DNA of 64,000 nucleotides from Epiperipatus broadwayi (GCA_028023455.1 JAQFVV010006640.1:142001-206000), one strand, 5' to 3'; numbered from the stretch's first letter, positions 14,028 to 26,547 are shown. Translations and numbers: made by a program. The notes: generated by a model not told the origin, from the sequence alone.

Positions 14028-14129
14028 AAGTGTCTAAGAGCTGGGTAAAAGCTTATAAGTGGCATGCTACATGACTGCAAGTGTCTAAGAGCTGTTGAAA
14101 AGGTTATAAATGGCACATAACATGGTTGC
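14028..14129 (+). repeat. 51-bp tandem duplication, diverged
   Basis: Two head-to-tail units of 51 bp start at 14028 and 14079, each beginning aagtgtctaagagctg and containing ttataagtggca-like sequence. They differ at several positions. Partial matches on both sides (gattataag before and aaaaaggttataa after) suggest remains of further units. Confidence 0.65.
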
Positions 14130-16941
14130 ATGAACAAAAAGGTTATAATATATATATATAGGGTTTGATTTTAAATTTTACAAATCCAATAATATTTACT
14201 TATTAAAAGAAGACAATAATGACATATTAGATCATACGATTTGAACTTGGGTTTAGCTAATGGAAATTTATAAATGATCTTAACTCAAGATACACATAGA
14301 TAATAACCTATAGAGTCATATATATGCAGATGGATGAACAATTAATATCATTTAGTATTTAAAACCAGTGAAGTTTAAATTGTAATTTTGTAAACATGAT
14401 GCGTTATAGAGATCAATAAGTATTGTTTGTGCACATTTGATTTTAAAAATAGAAATTATTGCTATTCAAATCTTGCTATATTTAAAAGTAAATAAATAAG
14501 GTTTAATTTTACAAAATACTGATCTAAAATTAAAACAGTAAATTCTATCTTTATTTAATTTCTAAGGAATATTATATTTCAATATTTTATTTTAAAAAAA
14601 AACAATCAAGTGTCATTTTAAAATGATAAACCAAAAACTTGCAAAATAAATAATTGCTTCATAGAAAAAAGTGGAAAAAAACAACCAATCAAAGAGTTTC
14701 AAACAATTTTTGACTATGAAATTCAAGAGAAAGAAAAATGTTTCTTGATCGTAAAGAATAAGTAACTAAGTTTTTTTTTTCCCTTGTGATATTTTTTTAA
14801 AAAAAAAAGTTGGATTAAAAATTCCTAAAATCTTATTATTTGCAAGCAGAAAAAGTAATGAATTGTAACTGTTTCGATATATTGGATAATTATCATCTTT
14901 ATGTTTAAACTAATGGAGTAAATTAATTGTTTTCTACTGGGCAGATCAATAATCAATAATTCCCAATAATCTCTTGAAAATTAATATATATTAAGGAAAT
15001 AATCGGAGATGAATAATCAACAAATATATTCACTGAAAAGAAACAATAATTGTGCCATGGGGAAAATGAACTGCAGTAATACACAAAAGGAAATAAATAA
15101 ACACTGTCAATATCCAGTAAGGATAAATAAAAGAATAGTAAATCTCTTGGAAACAGTTAAATATATATATTTAAGATTCAATGGAACTAAATTAGGAAGA
15201 GCTGAAAAGTATTCATTATTATTCTGGCTGCACATAAAATCCTAATTACAATAAGAGATAGAATTATTTACTCTGAGCCATATCGGCAGGAATATCAGTT
15301 TCTATAAAGTTTTAGCTGAAAAACATTGCATGACACATGATTTTAATTGAAATCATAGGTGTGCCTTTTACTATAGAGGGAAATATACGTCATCTTGAAT
15401 AAATAAGGCAAGCCATAAATAAATTTTTATTACTAAACAAAGAACAAAATGAAGGATTATTGTTGCAGTAACTCAAATACCTCGTGCAAATCTTAGGATA
15501 AGCAGAATCTTTAGAAAATAAGAAAAAATAAAAACGTTATAATAATTTTATGGAGTGTGGAACAACTAGAAAATGTAAAATTTATTGTTATACTTTTAGC
15601 TGAGAGTTTAAAAGAGAACTTGTTTCTAATGTTGGTATTTATATTTTAATCTATGAGTTTTTAGTACAATAGGGGGGGAGGGAACTAAATCATTTAATAG
15701 GAATTCAAGTGTTGTTATATTTATAGTTATTTAATAATTAGGTTGAGATTAAAGATTATTAATCATTTAAATAAACAAATATGCTTAATACACCAGTATG
15801 AAAGCTATAATAAGGTAATTAACACGATATATGCAATCTAGGGGGCAGGGTGTGTTTACATGTGCAAATGGATAAACAAAAAGAAAACAATATTTTTTAT
15901 GTGAAATATAAAAGTATTAATTTTGTCTTGCTTATCAACCTCCAGAATTATAACAATCTTTTCTCCAATGTTTTGTTATTATTACTTATTCACCAAATAT
16001 ATATAACCTTAGTACTATTATTATTTTAGAGGTTGAAATAATAGACCATAAATTGGAAAAAAAAACAGCAAGAGTGATTGTTTAATAAACTGGATGTGTG
16101 ATATGTATGCACATATATAGGGGTAAATATCTTAACATACAATGGGAGATTGTTAGTTTTGTTTAATTATAACACTCCTAAGATTAATTTTCTATTGTTA
16201 TTGTTATTATAATATATGTGTATATCATTTTGTTATTAAGTTATTTTAAATTAGATGTTAATGGTAATGTTTATTGTAATCATTTGTAATGAATATTATT
16301 AAAATTATTGTTTTGAAAGTTTTATCAAATTCTAATTGTTGCATTTCTTTTCTGGGCTCATTTTCACCACATCACACAAACTCAAAATGTACAGTCGAAA
16401 TTAAAATGAAAAGTCAATTCAGTTTAGAGCAAATCTAACAGTTTAATAAGCATAAATCTCTTAATAAAGATTTTTTACTTGTTACATGCTGCCTTGATCC
16501 CATAGGTCATTGATGACATTGCCAATTATTAAAGTGTATTTATTAATATGAAATTAAATGATACATTAGTTATTATTGAAAGTATTAGTGTTAATCACAG
16601 TTTAGTTAATAATATTATTTTAATATTAAGTATTACAGAACATAAATATAAAGCTTGATTATAGATTTAAATTATAAGCTTTTCTTAAGTTGTGCTCTAT
16701 CCATGGAAATCTGTAAAATCCCTCTTGATATTCCATAGTTAGTATGAAGAATTAATAAATCAATGATTATCCTGAGATCTCCTTATTATAAAGTTATTTT
16801 TGTGATTATTGCCAATCTTAATTATCAAAAATAATAGGAATCAAAGTTTATCTGTAATTATCTAACAGATTAATTTAATGAGTGATTGAATTAAAACTTA
16901 ATAATTAGATATGATATAATATATTGGATATTATTGTTAGT
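14130..16941. other. AT-rich stretch, no feature recognised
   Basis: Contains an (AT)n patch at about 14150 and a 78-codon open frame at 15009-15245 without recognisable motif. Nothing else is supported. Confidence 0.4.
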
Positions 16942-16992
16942 CATGAGAGTATGTAGATACTTAATAAGGAGGAGTATCTAGGTATTCTCATG
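16942..16992. repeat. Short hairpin, 20-bp arms
   Basis: The arms at 16942-16961 (catgagagtatgtagatact) and 16973-16992 pair with three mismatches around an 11-base loop. The structure is clear, but nothing nearby says whether it is transcribed. It is shorter than a typical microRNA precursor. Confidence 0.5.
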
Positions 16993-19572
16993 CCATTGAA
17001 CAAATATTTTGTATTTGTTTAATGTTAAGAGGATGTGATCTGTTTATGGGTAAACGAGTCTCATATTGATTATATTTAAAATACGTCTTATTTTAGAAAT
17101 ATTTCATCATGTAAAAGTAACTTGGGACACACTATATATATATATAAAGAGGTTCTACATAGATCCAAATGGTTACACACAATAAAATAAGCACTAAATA
17201 TATTCAGAAAAATAAAGCGTAAATGAAAGAGAAAGCTCATAAATATATATATATTCTATTGAAAACAGTATCTAGCTTTGACAAATCAAGATTATATTCA
17301 TTGAAACTATAAGGGGCGTTATTCACTTTAATATGATTATTAATTTATGACAGTAATTCCACATCATAATATAATGAAACAGAAAAGAGTTTTCACATTT
17401 TAATTTTGTGGCTATAAACTCTTATATTTTAAATTTTTGAATGAATGTCACATAAAATATAAATATATTTTCATTATATTTCTCCATGATAATTTATTTC
17501 GGTATTATTTGAATTCTGTTAAAATATGTATCTGATATATTAGAATAAAGAGATACTTATGCAAAAAGTTTTATTTTATTAAAAAATAGTATAATGGAGG
17601 AATTTAATAACAGAGTCAGAGGAAACTCATATTCTAATATTTGAAGATTCTATTTTTAAAAATGCATTAAATTTTATTTAAAAAACCATGTGGGCTTTAT
17701 ATAGTGACAATAATTAAAAATTTTGCATAATATTTATTAGAAAGTGACCATTATCAGCAGAGTCCTTCTGGAAAGTAGAGTTCAGATATGTTTCATGCTT
17801 GTAAATTAGAAAACTGTTTATTTTAATTTGTAAATGTTTTACCTGTTTTTAAAATTTTCAAGCATGTGATAAATACATTGTACAATAAAACTCAAAACAA
17901 GGAGTGAGATGAAGGTATGATAAATGAAAAACTGAATTTGAATCTAATGGTTGTTGATGAATATAACTTATGTAAGTTACTTAAACAGAGTGCAATTTTT
18001 TTGCCCAACAAGAATCTATCAGTTATTCAGCAGCAGGAGAAGGGTGTAATTTTAATTAGAAACTGAAATTTGAATATAATGACATTTTTGTTCAATCTAC
18101 TAACGTTTATTATTGCTGTCTAGTCATTTCAAAATCTCACAACTTCTCGTACATTTCTTTGATAATAAATACTGCATCTGGATAGGATTTTGCTGTTAGT
18201 AAAAACTATATTGTAAAGCAGTTAAAGAGTTATGAGAGAGTTGAACATATTTGTCGATATGAACTGTTCATTTCTTTTACCACCGATACCATGACTAATC
18301 ATATCCATATAAGAGATCTACAAACTACTAAAATAAATTTTTAAGTCCATTTCCACTTTAATTTAATAAAGATCGAATTCTTAGTCAAAATATTGGTAAT
18401 CTTTTGAATAATAATAAATATTTTATCAATGCTCTCAGTTGCTACTAATTTTATCTCTGCCTTTTGAACTCAGAAAATAGCTCTATTTGCAGCTACAATA
18501 TTTTATTCATTTGCTAATAAATTAAAAATATATTGACTATCAGCAAAAATTAGCTCTAAATAATTTATACTACAATATTTCATATATAAAAAACTCTTTT
18601 CCGAAGTATAAAAAAACTGTTTGTTAGCGTTTTTTTTTTTAAAAGAATATATTCATTTTTTGTCATTTTCTAGCTACGATTAGTTTTACAACTATTAAAT
18701 GACTTCTAACTGAATATAAGTAAATAGATAGAATACTAATAAAAATGATATAAAGAGCATAGGTTAAAATAAAATTATTTTTCAAACAATAATAATATAC
18801 TTTGAAACGTATACTTACGAAAATATAAACTTAAAAAGAAAAGTATAATCTTCATAATGAATTTATTATTTTCAAAATTTATTCCACTAAGATTTAAAAT
18901 CTCTTAACAATGAAGGTGTTTTACAGCATTTATAAGAATTGTAATATAAAAACATCTTTTTTTTTCCGGAAAAACCACTGATGGTTCAACATTCCGATAT
19001 TTATTAGGAAATATTACTTCCGCGATTGACATAATGGATTTTTTTTTAAAATATTCGTGTGAGATTTTTCTTGTCAAATAAAAAATGTTCTACTTAGTCT
19101 TAAAATCATGGAAATTATTTTTTAACTTATAATTATTTATTATACATTTTAATATATAAAAATATTGATATTTGATATTTGCCTATGTCATGGTACAATT
19201 AAATAGTAATAAAAACAATAGCAAAATCTGTTCGTCAATTCATGGCTATGATTTTGTTTATTTCATAAATAGTTCTTAATAGAAAACTATAAACGAATAT
19301 AACATATATATATACACACATGTAACTTTATACAATTAAAAAGTAAATTATCAATGGTTTCTAACATTGATAGAAATTCTCATAAAATTGGTGGCTTCAA
19401 AGTCAAAATATATATATATATTCAAACTTTTTGATTTTATTAATACATTCCTCATCTTATTTCTCTATATCATAACAATACACCAATACATAAAGTCAAA
19501 CAATACTATGCTATAGTGATATGTTAGAGTTACAATGAGACATGCACTGACAAAACCCAAAAAACTTGAATA
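16993..19572. other. AT-rich stretch, no feature recognised
   Basis: No coding or structural feature recognised. Short TA repeats occur at 17134, 17245 and 19300. Confidence 0.4.
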
Positions 19573-19940
19573 TACACCTGGGTCTCTTTTTACGTGGATT
19601 TATTTAACGCGATTTTGAAGTTACGCGATTCATGTTTCTTTGGAAGTCCAACTCAGATAATGTGCTATTACTTTAAATAATAAATTTCGCACACTTAAGT
19701 CATATTGAAAGTAATAGCACATTATTGGAATTCGACTTTCATCTTAGTAATTTCAATATTTTCAGTGCTTTATAATAATAAGATTTTATGCAATAATGAA
19801 ATTAAAATCATGATTTCCACATTTTATGTATACACACATTAAATTTGTTCAAACATTGTGCATGTTAATTTTGAATTTTAAATCACATTCTGTTTAATCA
19901 ATTATTAATCATTTAGTGTCTGCAAGTTTATTTTTAAAAG

Positions 19941-20211
19941 GTGAGTAATAGCAGTGGGCACAATTAAATTTGACAATTAAAAATTAAAATCTGATTTTTA
20001 ATTGTAATTAACAATTTAAAAATTACTTAATGTGACGTGAAATTAATGTGATATGAAACGAAATTTGATTTTTAAACGGAATTGAAAATTAAAGACAAAA
20101 ATAAGAATTTAATTTTTAGTTGTTAGTTTTAATTAAATTTTTCCCAGCAGTGGTGAATAAATGTCTTTTTATTATAATAAGTCTAAGTTCTTATTTCTTT
20201 TTAACTTTTAG
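19941..20211 (+). other. Predicted 5'UTR intron of the Tigger element
   Basis: A consensus donor, AAAG followed by GTGAGTAA, starts at 19941. A pyrimidine-rich acceptor (ttatttctttttaacttttag) ends at 20211, just ten bases before the transposase ATG. Splicing these would remove 271 bases of low-complexity sequence from the leader. This is inferred from consensus sites only. The deletion in the second copy begins within a few bases of this donor. Confidence 0.45.
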
Positions 20212-20220
20212 TTTACCCTA

Positions 20221-20943
20221 ATGGAGAGGAAAAAACATCCAAGAAAAGGAATTTCATTGGAAACAAAAATTTCTATTTTAGATTGCTTAGCAACAGGGGA
20301 AGGATCAACAGCGATTGGAAAACTATTAGAATAATTAAAAAAAATGAAGATGCTATAAGAAAATCTGTCATTTTTGGCACAAAATGAAATGCCAAATTAT
20401 CACGATATTCAAGAGATGATTTATTAGAAAAAATGGAACAAGCACTTATAATCTGGATTGAAGAATTATCTCAAAAAAGAATTCCTTTAAGCAGTTATTT
20501 AATTCAATGAAAAGCTCTTCAGTTTTATGAACAAATAAACATATCGATGAATTGCTTGAGAATAATGTCTTAAATGATACTGATATTATTGCAATAAGTT
20601 TAGATACAGAAGAAAATGTAGAAAAAGATAATGAAACAGAAGTGGAACCTGTTCCTTTCACTGCAAAAATAATTTGAGAAGGTCTTCAACTTTCTAATCA
20701 ATTGGCAAATTATTTTTTTATTAATGACACTAATCACAAACGCGCTCTTAAATTCCAACGAGAATCAAATGGTTGTATGTCTGGATATCGTGAGCTTCAT
20801 AAACAATTAATAAAATCATTGTCTCAAAGGTTAATTACTAATTACATTGCCACCAGAAAACCATTAACACAACATGAGAGTGAAGTTGGTGCTAGTTGTA
20901 ATTCCTCTTGTGAAGAATCTGATTTTTTACCAGTTTGCAAATG
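20221..20943 (+). pseudogene. Tigger transposase remnant (CENP-B-type HTH plus C-terminal tail)
   Basis: The ATG at 20221 opens a frame with a basic N-terminus (MERKKHPRKGISLETKISIL), as in the Psq/CENP-B helix-turn-helix of Tigger transposases; it stops after 37 codons. Across a frameshift and stops the second CENP-B-type HTH continues with LLEKMEQALIIWIEELSQKR and KALQFYEQI. The protein then jumps to the C-terminal tail at 20,650-20,943 (EGLQLSNQLANYF, RALKFQRESNGC, GYRELHKQLIKSLSQ). The DDE integrase-fold domain that should lie between is missing. The product cannot be an active transposase. DNA-binding remnants could still recognise related termini, but the stops make translation unlikely. 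Confidence 0.75.
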
Positions 20944-21318
20944 AACCTGTTTATCGGCAAGTAGCGATAATAATTAAAACGTGTATAAAAAATGTCAATT
21001 AATGTACAGTAAATTATGCATAAAAATATATTGTTTTGAATAAAATTAAATACTATAGATAAAAAAAGTTTGTCTTGTATCAATTTTTTCCAAATTTGAA
21101 ATTTTTTATTAGCTATATTTTATTTTTTTATTTTTTTTTTGCGCGAATTTTAAAGTAATTTTATGTTGGTGCTTTGCTTTTATGCGATTTTTGAAAAATC
21201 ACACTTCGTATCACCCCTTTTTCAAGGTAAGTTACATCTATTTTTGTGTAATTTCTTTTGTGCGTGTTTTCTGAGGAACCTATCTATCACGTAAAACGAG
21301 ACCCAGATGTATATATAT

Positions 21319-21672
21319 TGTAATGTCTTTTAAATCTGAAGTCATCAATCTTATAAAAATGTATTTTAGTGTTAGGGGTAATGTTATATATATATATATA
21401 AAATTAGAATTAAATTGTAATAAACACTAGGAAAATTATTTTCTTTATCCTATACACGCAAAATGTGAATATATATTTAGTAATCATTTATTTGTAATAA
21501 TTAATTTTTTTTTGCATACTTTGATTACTTACAATACAGAATAAAGTAGAATTATTTCTAAGATTTAAAAAAATGTTGCAGGATTGATTGTTTTAGATAC
21601 AAATTATAATGCCTTTTAAATCTGAAGACATCATTCTTATAAAAGTTTATTTTAATGTTAGGTGTAACATTT
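21319..21672 (+). repeat. Pair of diverged direct repeats
   Basis: About 70 bp at 21319-21395 recurs at 21602-21672, sharing cttttaaatctgaag and ttataaaa plus a gttagg tail. The first copy ends in a TA repeat; the second runs into the larger tandem repeat at 21671. Confidence 0.6.
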
Positions 21673-22470
21673 TTAACTTGTTTTTTGTTTTTCATAAATG
21701 TACCTTTGAGGTCTTTCTAGCAATGATATATATTGCAGAGGCTTCTACTATGTGGTGATGCTGAACTGAGATCAGACCCATATAGCTATCTGGCTTACTA
21801 TGCTGAGTTTGAAGACATTACGTGTCTAAAAGATTCACGCTTGCAAGCTGAATAGAAACTGTTCCATAAATGCTCAGAGTTTGTGTTTAGATCTAGTTTC
21901 TTATTCCTATCTTTCACTGGTGATAGCAAATAGCTTGAAATCATGATCTGAAAGTGGAATTAAAGTTAGAGATAGTGAATGCGTGCTCTGATGTTTATGT
22001 AAACATATGCTTGATGGCGTTTTTGGTAGAACGCCATCTGTTGACATAAATACAAGTTTTTAACTTGTTTTTCATAAATGTACCTTTGAGGTCTTTCTAG
22101 CAATGATATATATTGCAGAGGCTTTTACTATGTGGTGATGCTGAACTGAGATCAGACCCATATAGCTATCTTGCTTGTTATGCTGAGTTTGAAGACATTA
22201 CATGTCTAAAAGATTCACACTTGCAAGCTGAATAGAAACTGTTTCATAAACGCTCAGAGTTTGTGTTTAGATCTAGTTTCTTATTCCTGTTTTTCACTGG
22301 TGATAGCAAATAGCTTGAAATCATGATCTGAAAGTGGAATTAAAGTTAGAGATAGTGAATGCGTGCTTTGACGTTTATGTAAACATATGCTTGACGGTGT
22401 TTTTGGTAGAACGCCATCTGTTGACATAAATACAAGCGTTAGCAAGTTTTTAACTTGTTTTTTGTTTTTC
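21671..22470 (+). repeat. About 388-bp tandem repeat, two full units and a partial third
   Basis: Units start at about 21671 and 22057, each beginning with tttttaacttgttttt and including aatgtacctttgaggtcttt and atgctgaactgagatcagac. A third copy begins at about 22447 and stops after about 25 bases, close to the left end of the LTR element. The two full units are nearly identical, so the duplication is recent. Each contains a small hairpin at the gatggcgt/acgccatc pair (about 22013 and 22393). No coding content is recognised. Confidence 0.85.
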
Positions 22471-22494
22471 ATATATATATAACAATAAATATAT

Positions 22495-24095
22495 TGAACC
22501 GTGTTCGTCTATGTGGATTCGAATCACCGGCCTCTTAGGCAGAGAAGAACATACTCGGAGAGTATGTATGCCCAAACGATAGCTATAAAGTATATAACTA
22601 ATGTTACATTTCCAGGACATAATTTCTTCTTGACTGTTGAGTTCAACACCAAGTTCAAAGCACTTTTTTGTTTGTGTATAAACATGGGCACCAGCTATCT
22701 ATTCAAGGATGAATAAATAACGCACTTTAAGCAATGGCCACTAACTCAACGCCTAAATCCACGACTAGCTCAGTTGTTTGTAATCACTAATAGATTATAC
22801 TTAATTAGTGGTTAAAAGACTTGATAAAGAATTTGTTAAAAAGAATTGACTGACAAATAAAGTTTAATTTTAAAGATAATTTATTAACTAACATTTATTT
22901 TCTAAATTTAAACATTTTATAATTCTAATAAAACACACGCACATTTTAAATTGACATTTCTAAACTAGTTTAAATATTCTTGTTTACTTTCATAACAAAA
23001 CACTGGTATTTATCTAATTTAACTAATAATATTGATATAAGGATCACGCACATATTAACTCATGCACACACATAATAATATTAAAGTATTACATAGCATT
23101 TGAAATTTAATCACACACATCAATAGTTCATTTATGTATGATATCGAGTTCATATAATTAGACTCTTGGAGGATTCGCACGAATTAATGAAATGCAATGG
23201 CTATTACAGTATAAACGAAAATAAGCAAATGTTTTTACCTAGGCTTTTTTGAATGTTGACGTAGAATTTTATTCTTTGGAGGCTGCTTTCGGTGAGGATA
23301 TTTCCATTATAAATGCTTACCAGCCAGCTGGGACGTTTCCTTGCAGAGTTTCCTGATTTTCACGATTATTACTATCGGAGACAAATAGATACTGACGGAG
23401 ATTTTCTAAGATGTTAAGCTGACATTATTTCACGGGCAGATCTGCTGTTTTCTCGGACATCTGGGCTGGAGATAAACGTGCGTTCCCAAGATCTTCTCAA
23501 CACTGCATTTTGTTTGTTAACTGCACAATTAATTTCTGAACTGCACTCACTCAATTAATTTGTGGAACTGATTACTGTCCGATAAAAAAAGTCTATTTAT
23601 ACCTGCGCCTTGTTGTCTTTCTGATATCTCTGGCAAAGATCTGTTGTCAAATTCCAATGATAATCATTTGATAAACATGTTTTGGAAGATTGCTTAATTA
23701 GTAATAGCCATGCAGAGATGTTGTTTTATATTTTAATTAATAACCATTGCCGTGTTTTTTAATAATAATCTTCTTTAACTTTATAATAACATTTATTCTA
23801 TTGTTGACAATCGCACATATATACGGTCATATATTTTTAATACAATTTACTATTTAGTTTTAACATTATTTTTTCTTTAATTAAAATTGAATGAAAAGAG
23901 ATTTGTGTGTTTTAACTTTTTAAATTATATTTTTACGAATACTAAAAAAAAAACTATTTAATTCTTATCTTTTTCGAAAACAAGCTGCAATAAACTCTCC
24001 AACATTTAATTTTATGTTTTTCTTTTATGAAAGATTACTTTAATAATAATTTTAGATAAAATTATATGTGCCTATATCAATATAGGTATATTACA
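22495..24095 (-). repeat. 3' LTR (in element orientation)
   Basis: This copy is 1,601 bp. In element orientation it begins TGTAATATACC directly after the polypurine tract and ends in GGTTCA. It holds a TATA box at 23593-23601 and the same initiator as the other copy. In element orientation, a stretch about 20-30 bases before its end reads GATTCGAATCC, which resembles a tRNA B-box; the other copy has one change there. Confidence 0.9.
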
Positions 24096-24112
24096 CCGCC
24101 CTTCCTTTTGAG
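24096..24112 (-). other. Polypurine tract
   Basis: In element orientation the sequence immediately before the 3' LTR is CAAAAGGAAGGGCGG, almost entirely purine, adjoining the TGTA that starts the LTR. This is the expected site and composition for plus-strand priming. Confidence 0.75.
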
Positions 24113-24349
24113 AGTAAAAATGCTTCATTTTTGATCATTTTATCTCTGACAACATTAAATCTTAATTTATTATTCTTTCTAAGTTTGCTTTTTGGTATCT
24201 TTTCCTTTCCATACTAAGGGCAATCTCCAATTATGCTTTTCTTCTTTCTATGCTGGTAACATTGCTTACAATGTTTGTCCTGGATAATGACCACGAGGAC
24301 AAACTAAATTTGTGGCACAGGGATCTTTTGTAAACGAAGCTTCGGCTGC

Positions 24350-24540
24350 CGATTCTCTTGATCGGACTTTGACTAAGAAAAGGTGGCTGCAAATGGCAGG
24401 AATTTCAACTGTCCATTTCCGACTTATGCCCTGGAAAACGATTGCCCGATTCTCTTGATCGGACTTTGATTAAGCAGCTGCAGGGGCAGGAATTTTCAAC
24501 TGTCCATTTCCGACTTACGCTTTGGAAAACGAGGTACGAG
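24350..24540 (+). repeat. About 95-bp imperfect tandem duplication inside the LTR element
   Basis: The block beginning gattctcttgatcggactt at about 24353 recurs at about 24449, sharing ttcaactgtccatttccgac and tggaaaacga. The copies differ by short deletions. This is the most GC-rich part of the interior. No coding role is clear on either strand. Confidence 0.7.
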
Positions 24541-25484
24541 ATATGGGGATTCTCCCCCGAAAAGTGACTCACGACTTACTCTGGTTGTTGCCAGTGCACT
24601 TTTAAAAAGAGGAATGATCCCGGCCAATCCATTGTGGGTACTAGAATTTATCCAGTCGAGAGCTTTAAACTTAACCTTAACTAAAACACTTCTATACTAC
24701 CCTCATCCCTTTAGATTCGAACCCTTATACACTCCTAATACAACTTAGATTGACTTTCATTTATATTATTTTTAAATTCATTACGAACATTATCTTACAT
24801 ATTTATTTATGCTACAATATTATTTTGAAACTATCACGGACACATATTTATTTATATTACAATATTACTTTAACCCATTACTTTAACTTATGTATTAACG
24901 TGCGTGTACTCAGAAAAAAAAACTATTTTGCTTTATTATGATTCATTCATTATTATTTTACTAGAGATTTTTTTTTATCTTGATTATTTTAAACAATTTA
25001 TTTACATCCTTTTCTTAACTTATGGTATTCAAAACAAACTTTTATTTTAACATGCGTATATTCAAAAAAACTATTTTATTTTACTACGAATATTTTATTT
25101 ATTTTCTACAGATATATTATACTTATTTATTTAACTTGTTTTTATTTTATGTATTTCCGTTATTTTATTCATTTATTTAATTCTACAAATATTATTTCTA
25201 AATCCTTAATTTGACCCATTTATTTAACTTGATTTTATTGATTTTTATTTATTTGAACTGTTTATTTGTGAACATTTCCCTAATTAATATGTGCGTGGAG
25301 GAAAAAAAATCTTTTATTTTGCGAAGCCTCCGTTATTATTATCTGACAAAACAATCCATCATTTTAAATAGCGAAATTCTAATTCAGGCTTTTCACCTAC
25401 GTCAAAATAAGTATATTAGACTCATAGTCCATTTCCGGTCCTTTTTTGTTTATTTCCTTTACTATTCCACCCGTTTACTAACTT

Positions 25485-26186
25485 TTAAACTGTGTCAGGT
25501 GGTTCCTTCTTTCTTTCTACAAATTCTATAATATGAACTAACTTTCCTCTCTTATCGGTTCCGTTTTTATATTTTATTGCTTTATCTCTTTCTCTTTCTG
25601 TTCTGTTTTCGACTTCGTAACTCAGAAAACCTTTATACCTAGACAAACTCCGAATTACTTCAATCTGGGAATATTTTTTTCTACGCTTTCTCTTTGTTTT
25701 AAATCTACGTCTACAGTGAATGCGAACATTTACTTTAAACCTTTTATTTTTAATTCTTTGTAAAAACTCTTTTACGCTATTTTCTACCTTTTGATCTACA
25801 TAAGTTTCTACTTTATCTGTCACAACGCTATCTGATTCTAATTCAATTTCTACCTCTTTCGTGACCTCAACTTCCTAACTTTCTTTAATTAAATCTGACT
25901 CTATAACTTCTTGGTTCTTCTCTACCTTTACCGTTATCTCACATCTTATTTCTCTTACTTCTGCTCTGAGTTCTTTAATTTCTGTTTTAACCTGACTAAT
26001 TTCTGCTTTCAATTCTTGTTGACTTTGTTTAATTTCTTGATGCATTTCTTTTATCAATTCTGCTTTGAACTCTTGCATCATATTCATCATCATTTTCATC
26101 ATCATTCGTGTCTCAGATACTTCTTCTTTCTCCTTTTCTACTAACTGGGAATTTTTAAAATATATTGGGCTTTCTTTCGGATCCAT
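25485..26186 (-). pseudogene. Gag-like coiled-coil protein with one in-frame stop
   Basis: The first ATG (26186) opens MDPKESPIYFKNSQLVEKE and then a methionine-rich stretch and a long charged heptad-type helix (QELKAEISQVKTEIKELRAE), about residues 25-90. A single TAG at 25875-25877 interrupts; the same frame then continues through an acidic stretch and a basic segment (RRRFKTKRKRRKKY) to a stop at about 25485, giving roughly 230 codons. A coiled coil followed by a basic region is typical of Gypsy-type Gag assembly and nucleic-acid binding, but no CCHC knuckle is seen. The decayed Gypsy at 44.1-44.7 kb also encodes a methionine-rich coiled coil, suggesting a related partner family. The TAG may be a disabling mutation or a readthrough site. 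Confidence 0.55.
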
Positions 26187-26520
26187 TTTCGAAAATTTCA
26201 ATTTTAAAGTACTAGCGCTTATGTTAAACTAAATTTAAATACCACTTATTTTTTTTTTTTTACTAATACGGAAACTCACGTTAACTCCAGCCTTTTGTCC
26301 TTTTCACTACCCGCTCTTAATGCTTTAACTCCACCCATAACACCCAAATGACTCTGATTTGATAGCATAAATGTCAAAATCTCCTTTCATTTCGAAAAAA
26401 AAAAAAGTTTTCGGTCAATTCTTTTTTAAAATTAAAACACTTTTACATACGTAATTTAACTTTTGTATAAAACAAAATTTTCAAACAAGAAACAAAGTAT
26501 TTCTTTACTATTGTTTCTTA

Positions 26521-26547
26521 GGTTCAGCCCCAAGTTGGGTCTAGCCA
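26521..26547 (-). other. Primer binding site, tRNA-Lys-like
   Basis: The plus strand reads like the 3' end of tRNA-Lys: GGTTCAGCCCC, then AAGTTGGG and a terminal CCA at 26545-26547, one base from the LTR edge. In element orientation this is a primer site beginning TGGC with CCCAACTTGGGGCT. It has a small insertion and a few changes relative to the usual animal tRNA-Lys end. Lysine-primed elements are common among Gypsy and retroviral lineages. Confidence 0.7.

Larger units (their letters stand above)
19575..21309 (+). mobile_element. Tigger/pogo-like DNA transposon, internally deleted
   Basis: Both ends are present: CACCTGGGTCTCTTTTTACG at the left and its near inverse (cgtaaaacgagacccagatg) at the right, each bordered by TA. 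This is the target-site signature of the Tc1/mariner superfamily that includes pogo and Tigger. The interior encodes the start and end of a Tigger-type transposase, but I find no DDE catalytic region between them, so the copy is deleted and also carries stops and frameshifts. A subterminal 18-bp perfect inverted pair lies at 19657-19674 and 19708-19725 and is preserved in the second copy at 54.8 kb. The element is about 1.7 kb, shorter than an autonomous Tigger. Confidence 0.85.

Noticed and set aside
15009-15245. 78-codon frame as a gene
   Set aside because: No motif, splice context or composition difference from the surroundings.
22501-22716. Matching plus-strand frames in both LTRs (22501-22716 and 26567-26767)
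   Set aside because: They match only because the LTRs are duplicates. They lie antisense to the element, and the frame near the end shifts between copies.
25911-26144. 77-codon plus-strand frame rich in Phe and His
   Set aside because: It is the antisense shadow of the gag-like coiled-coil frame.
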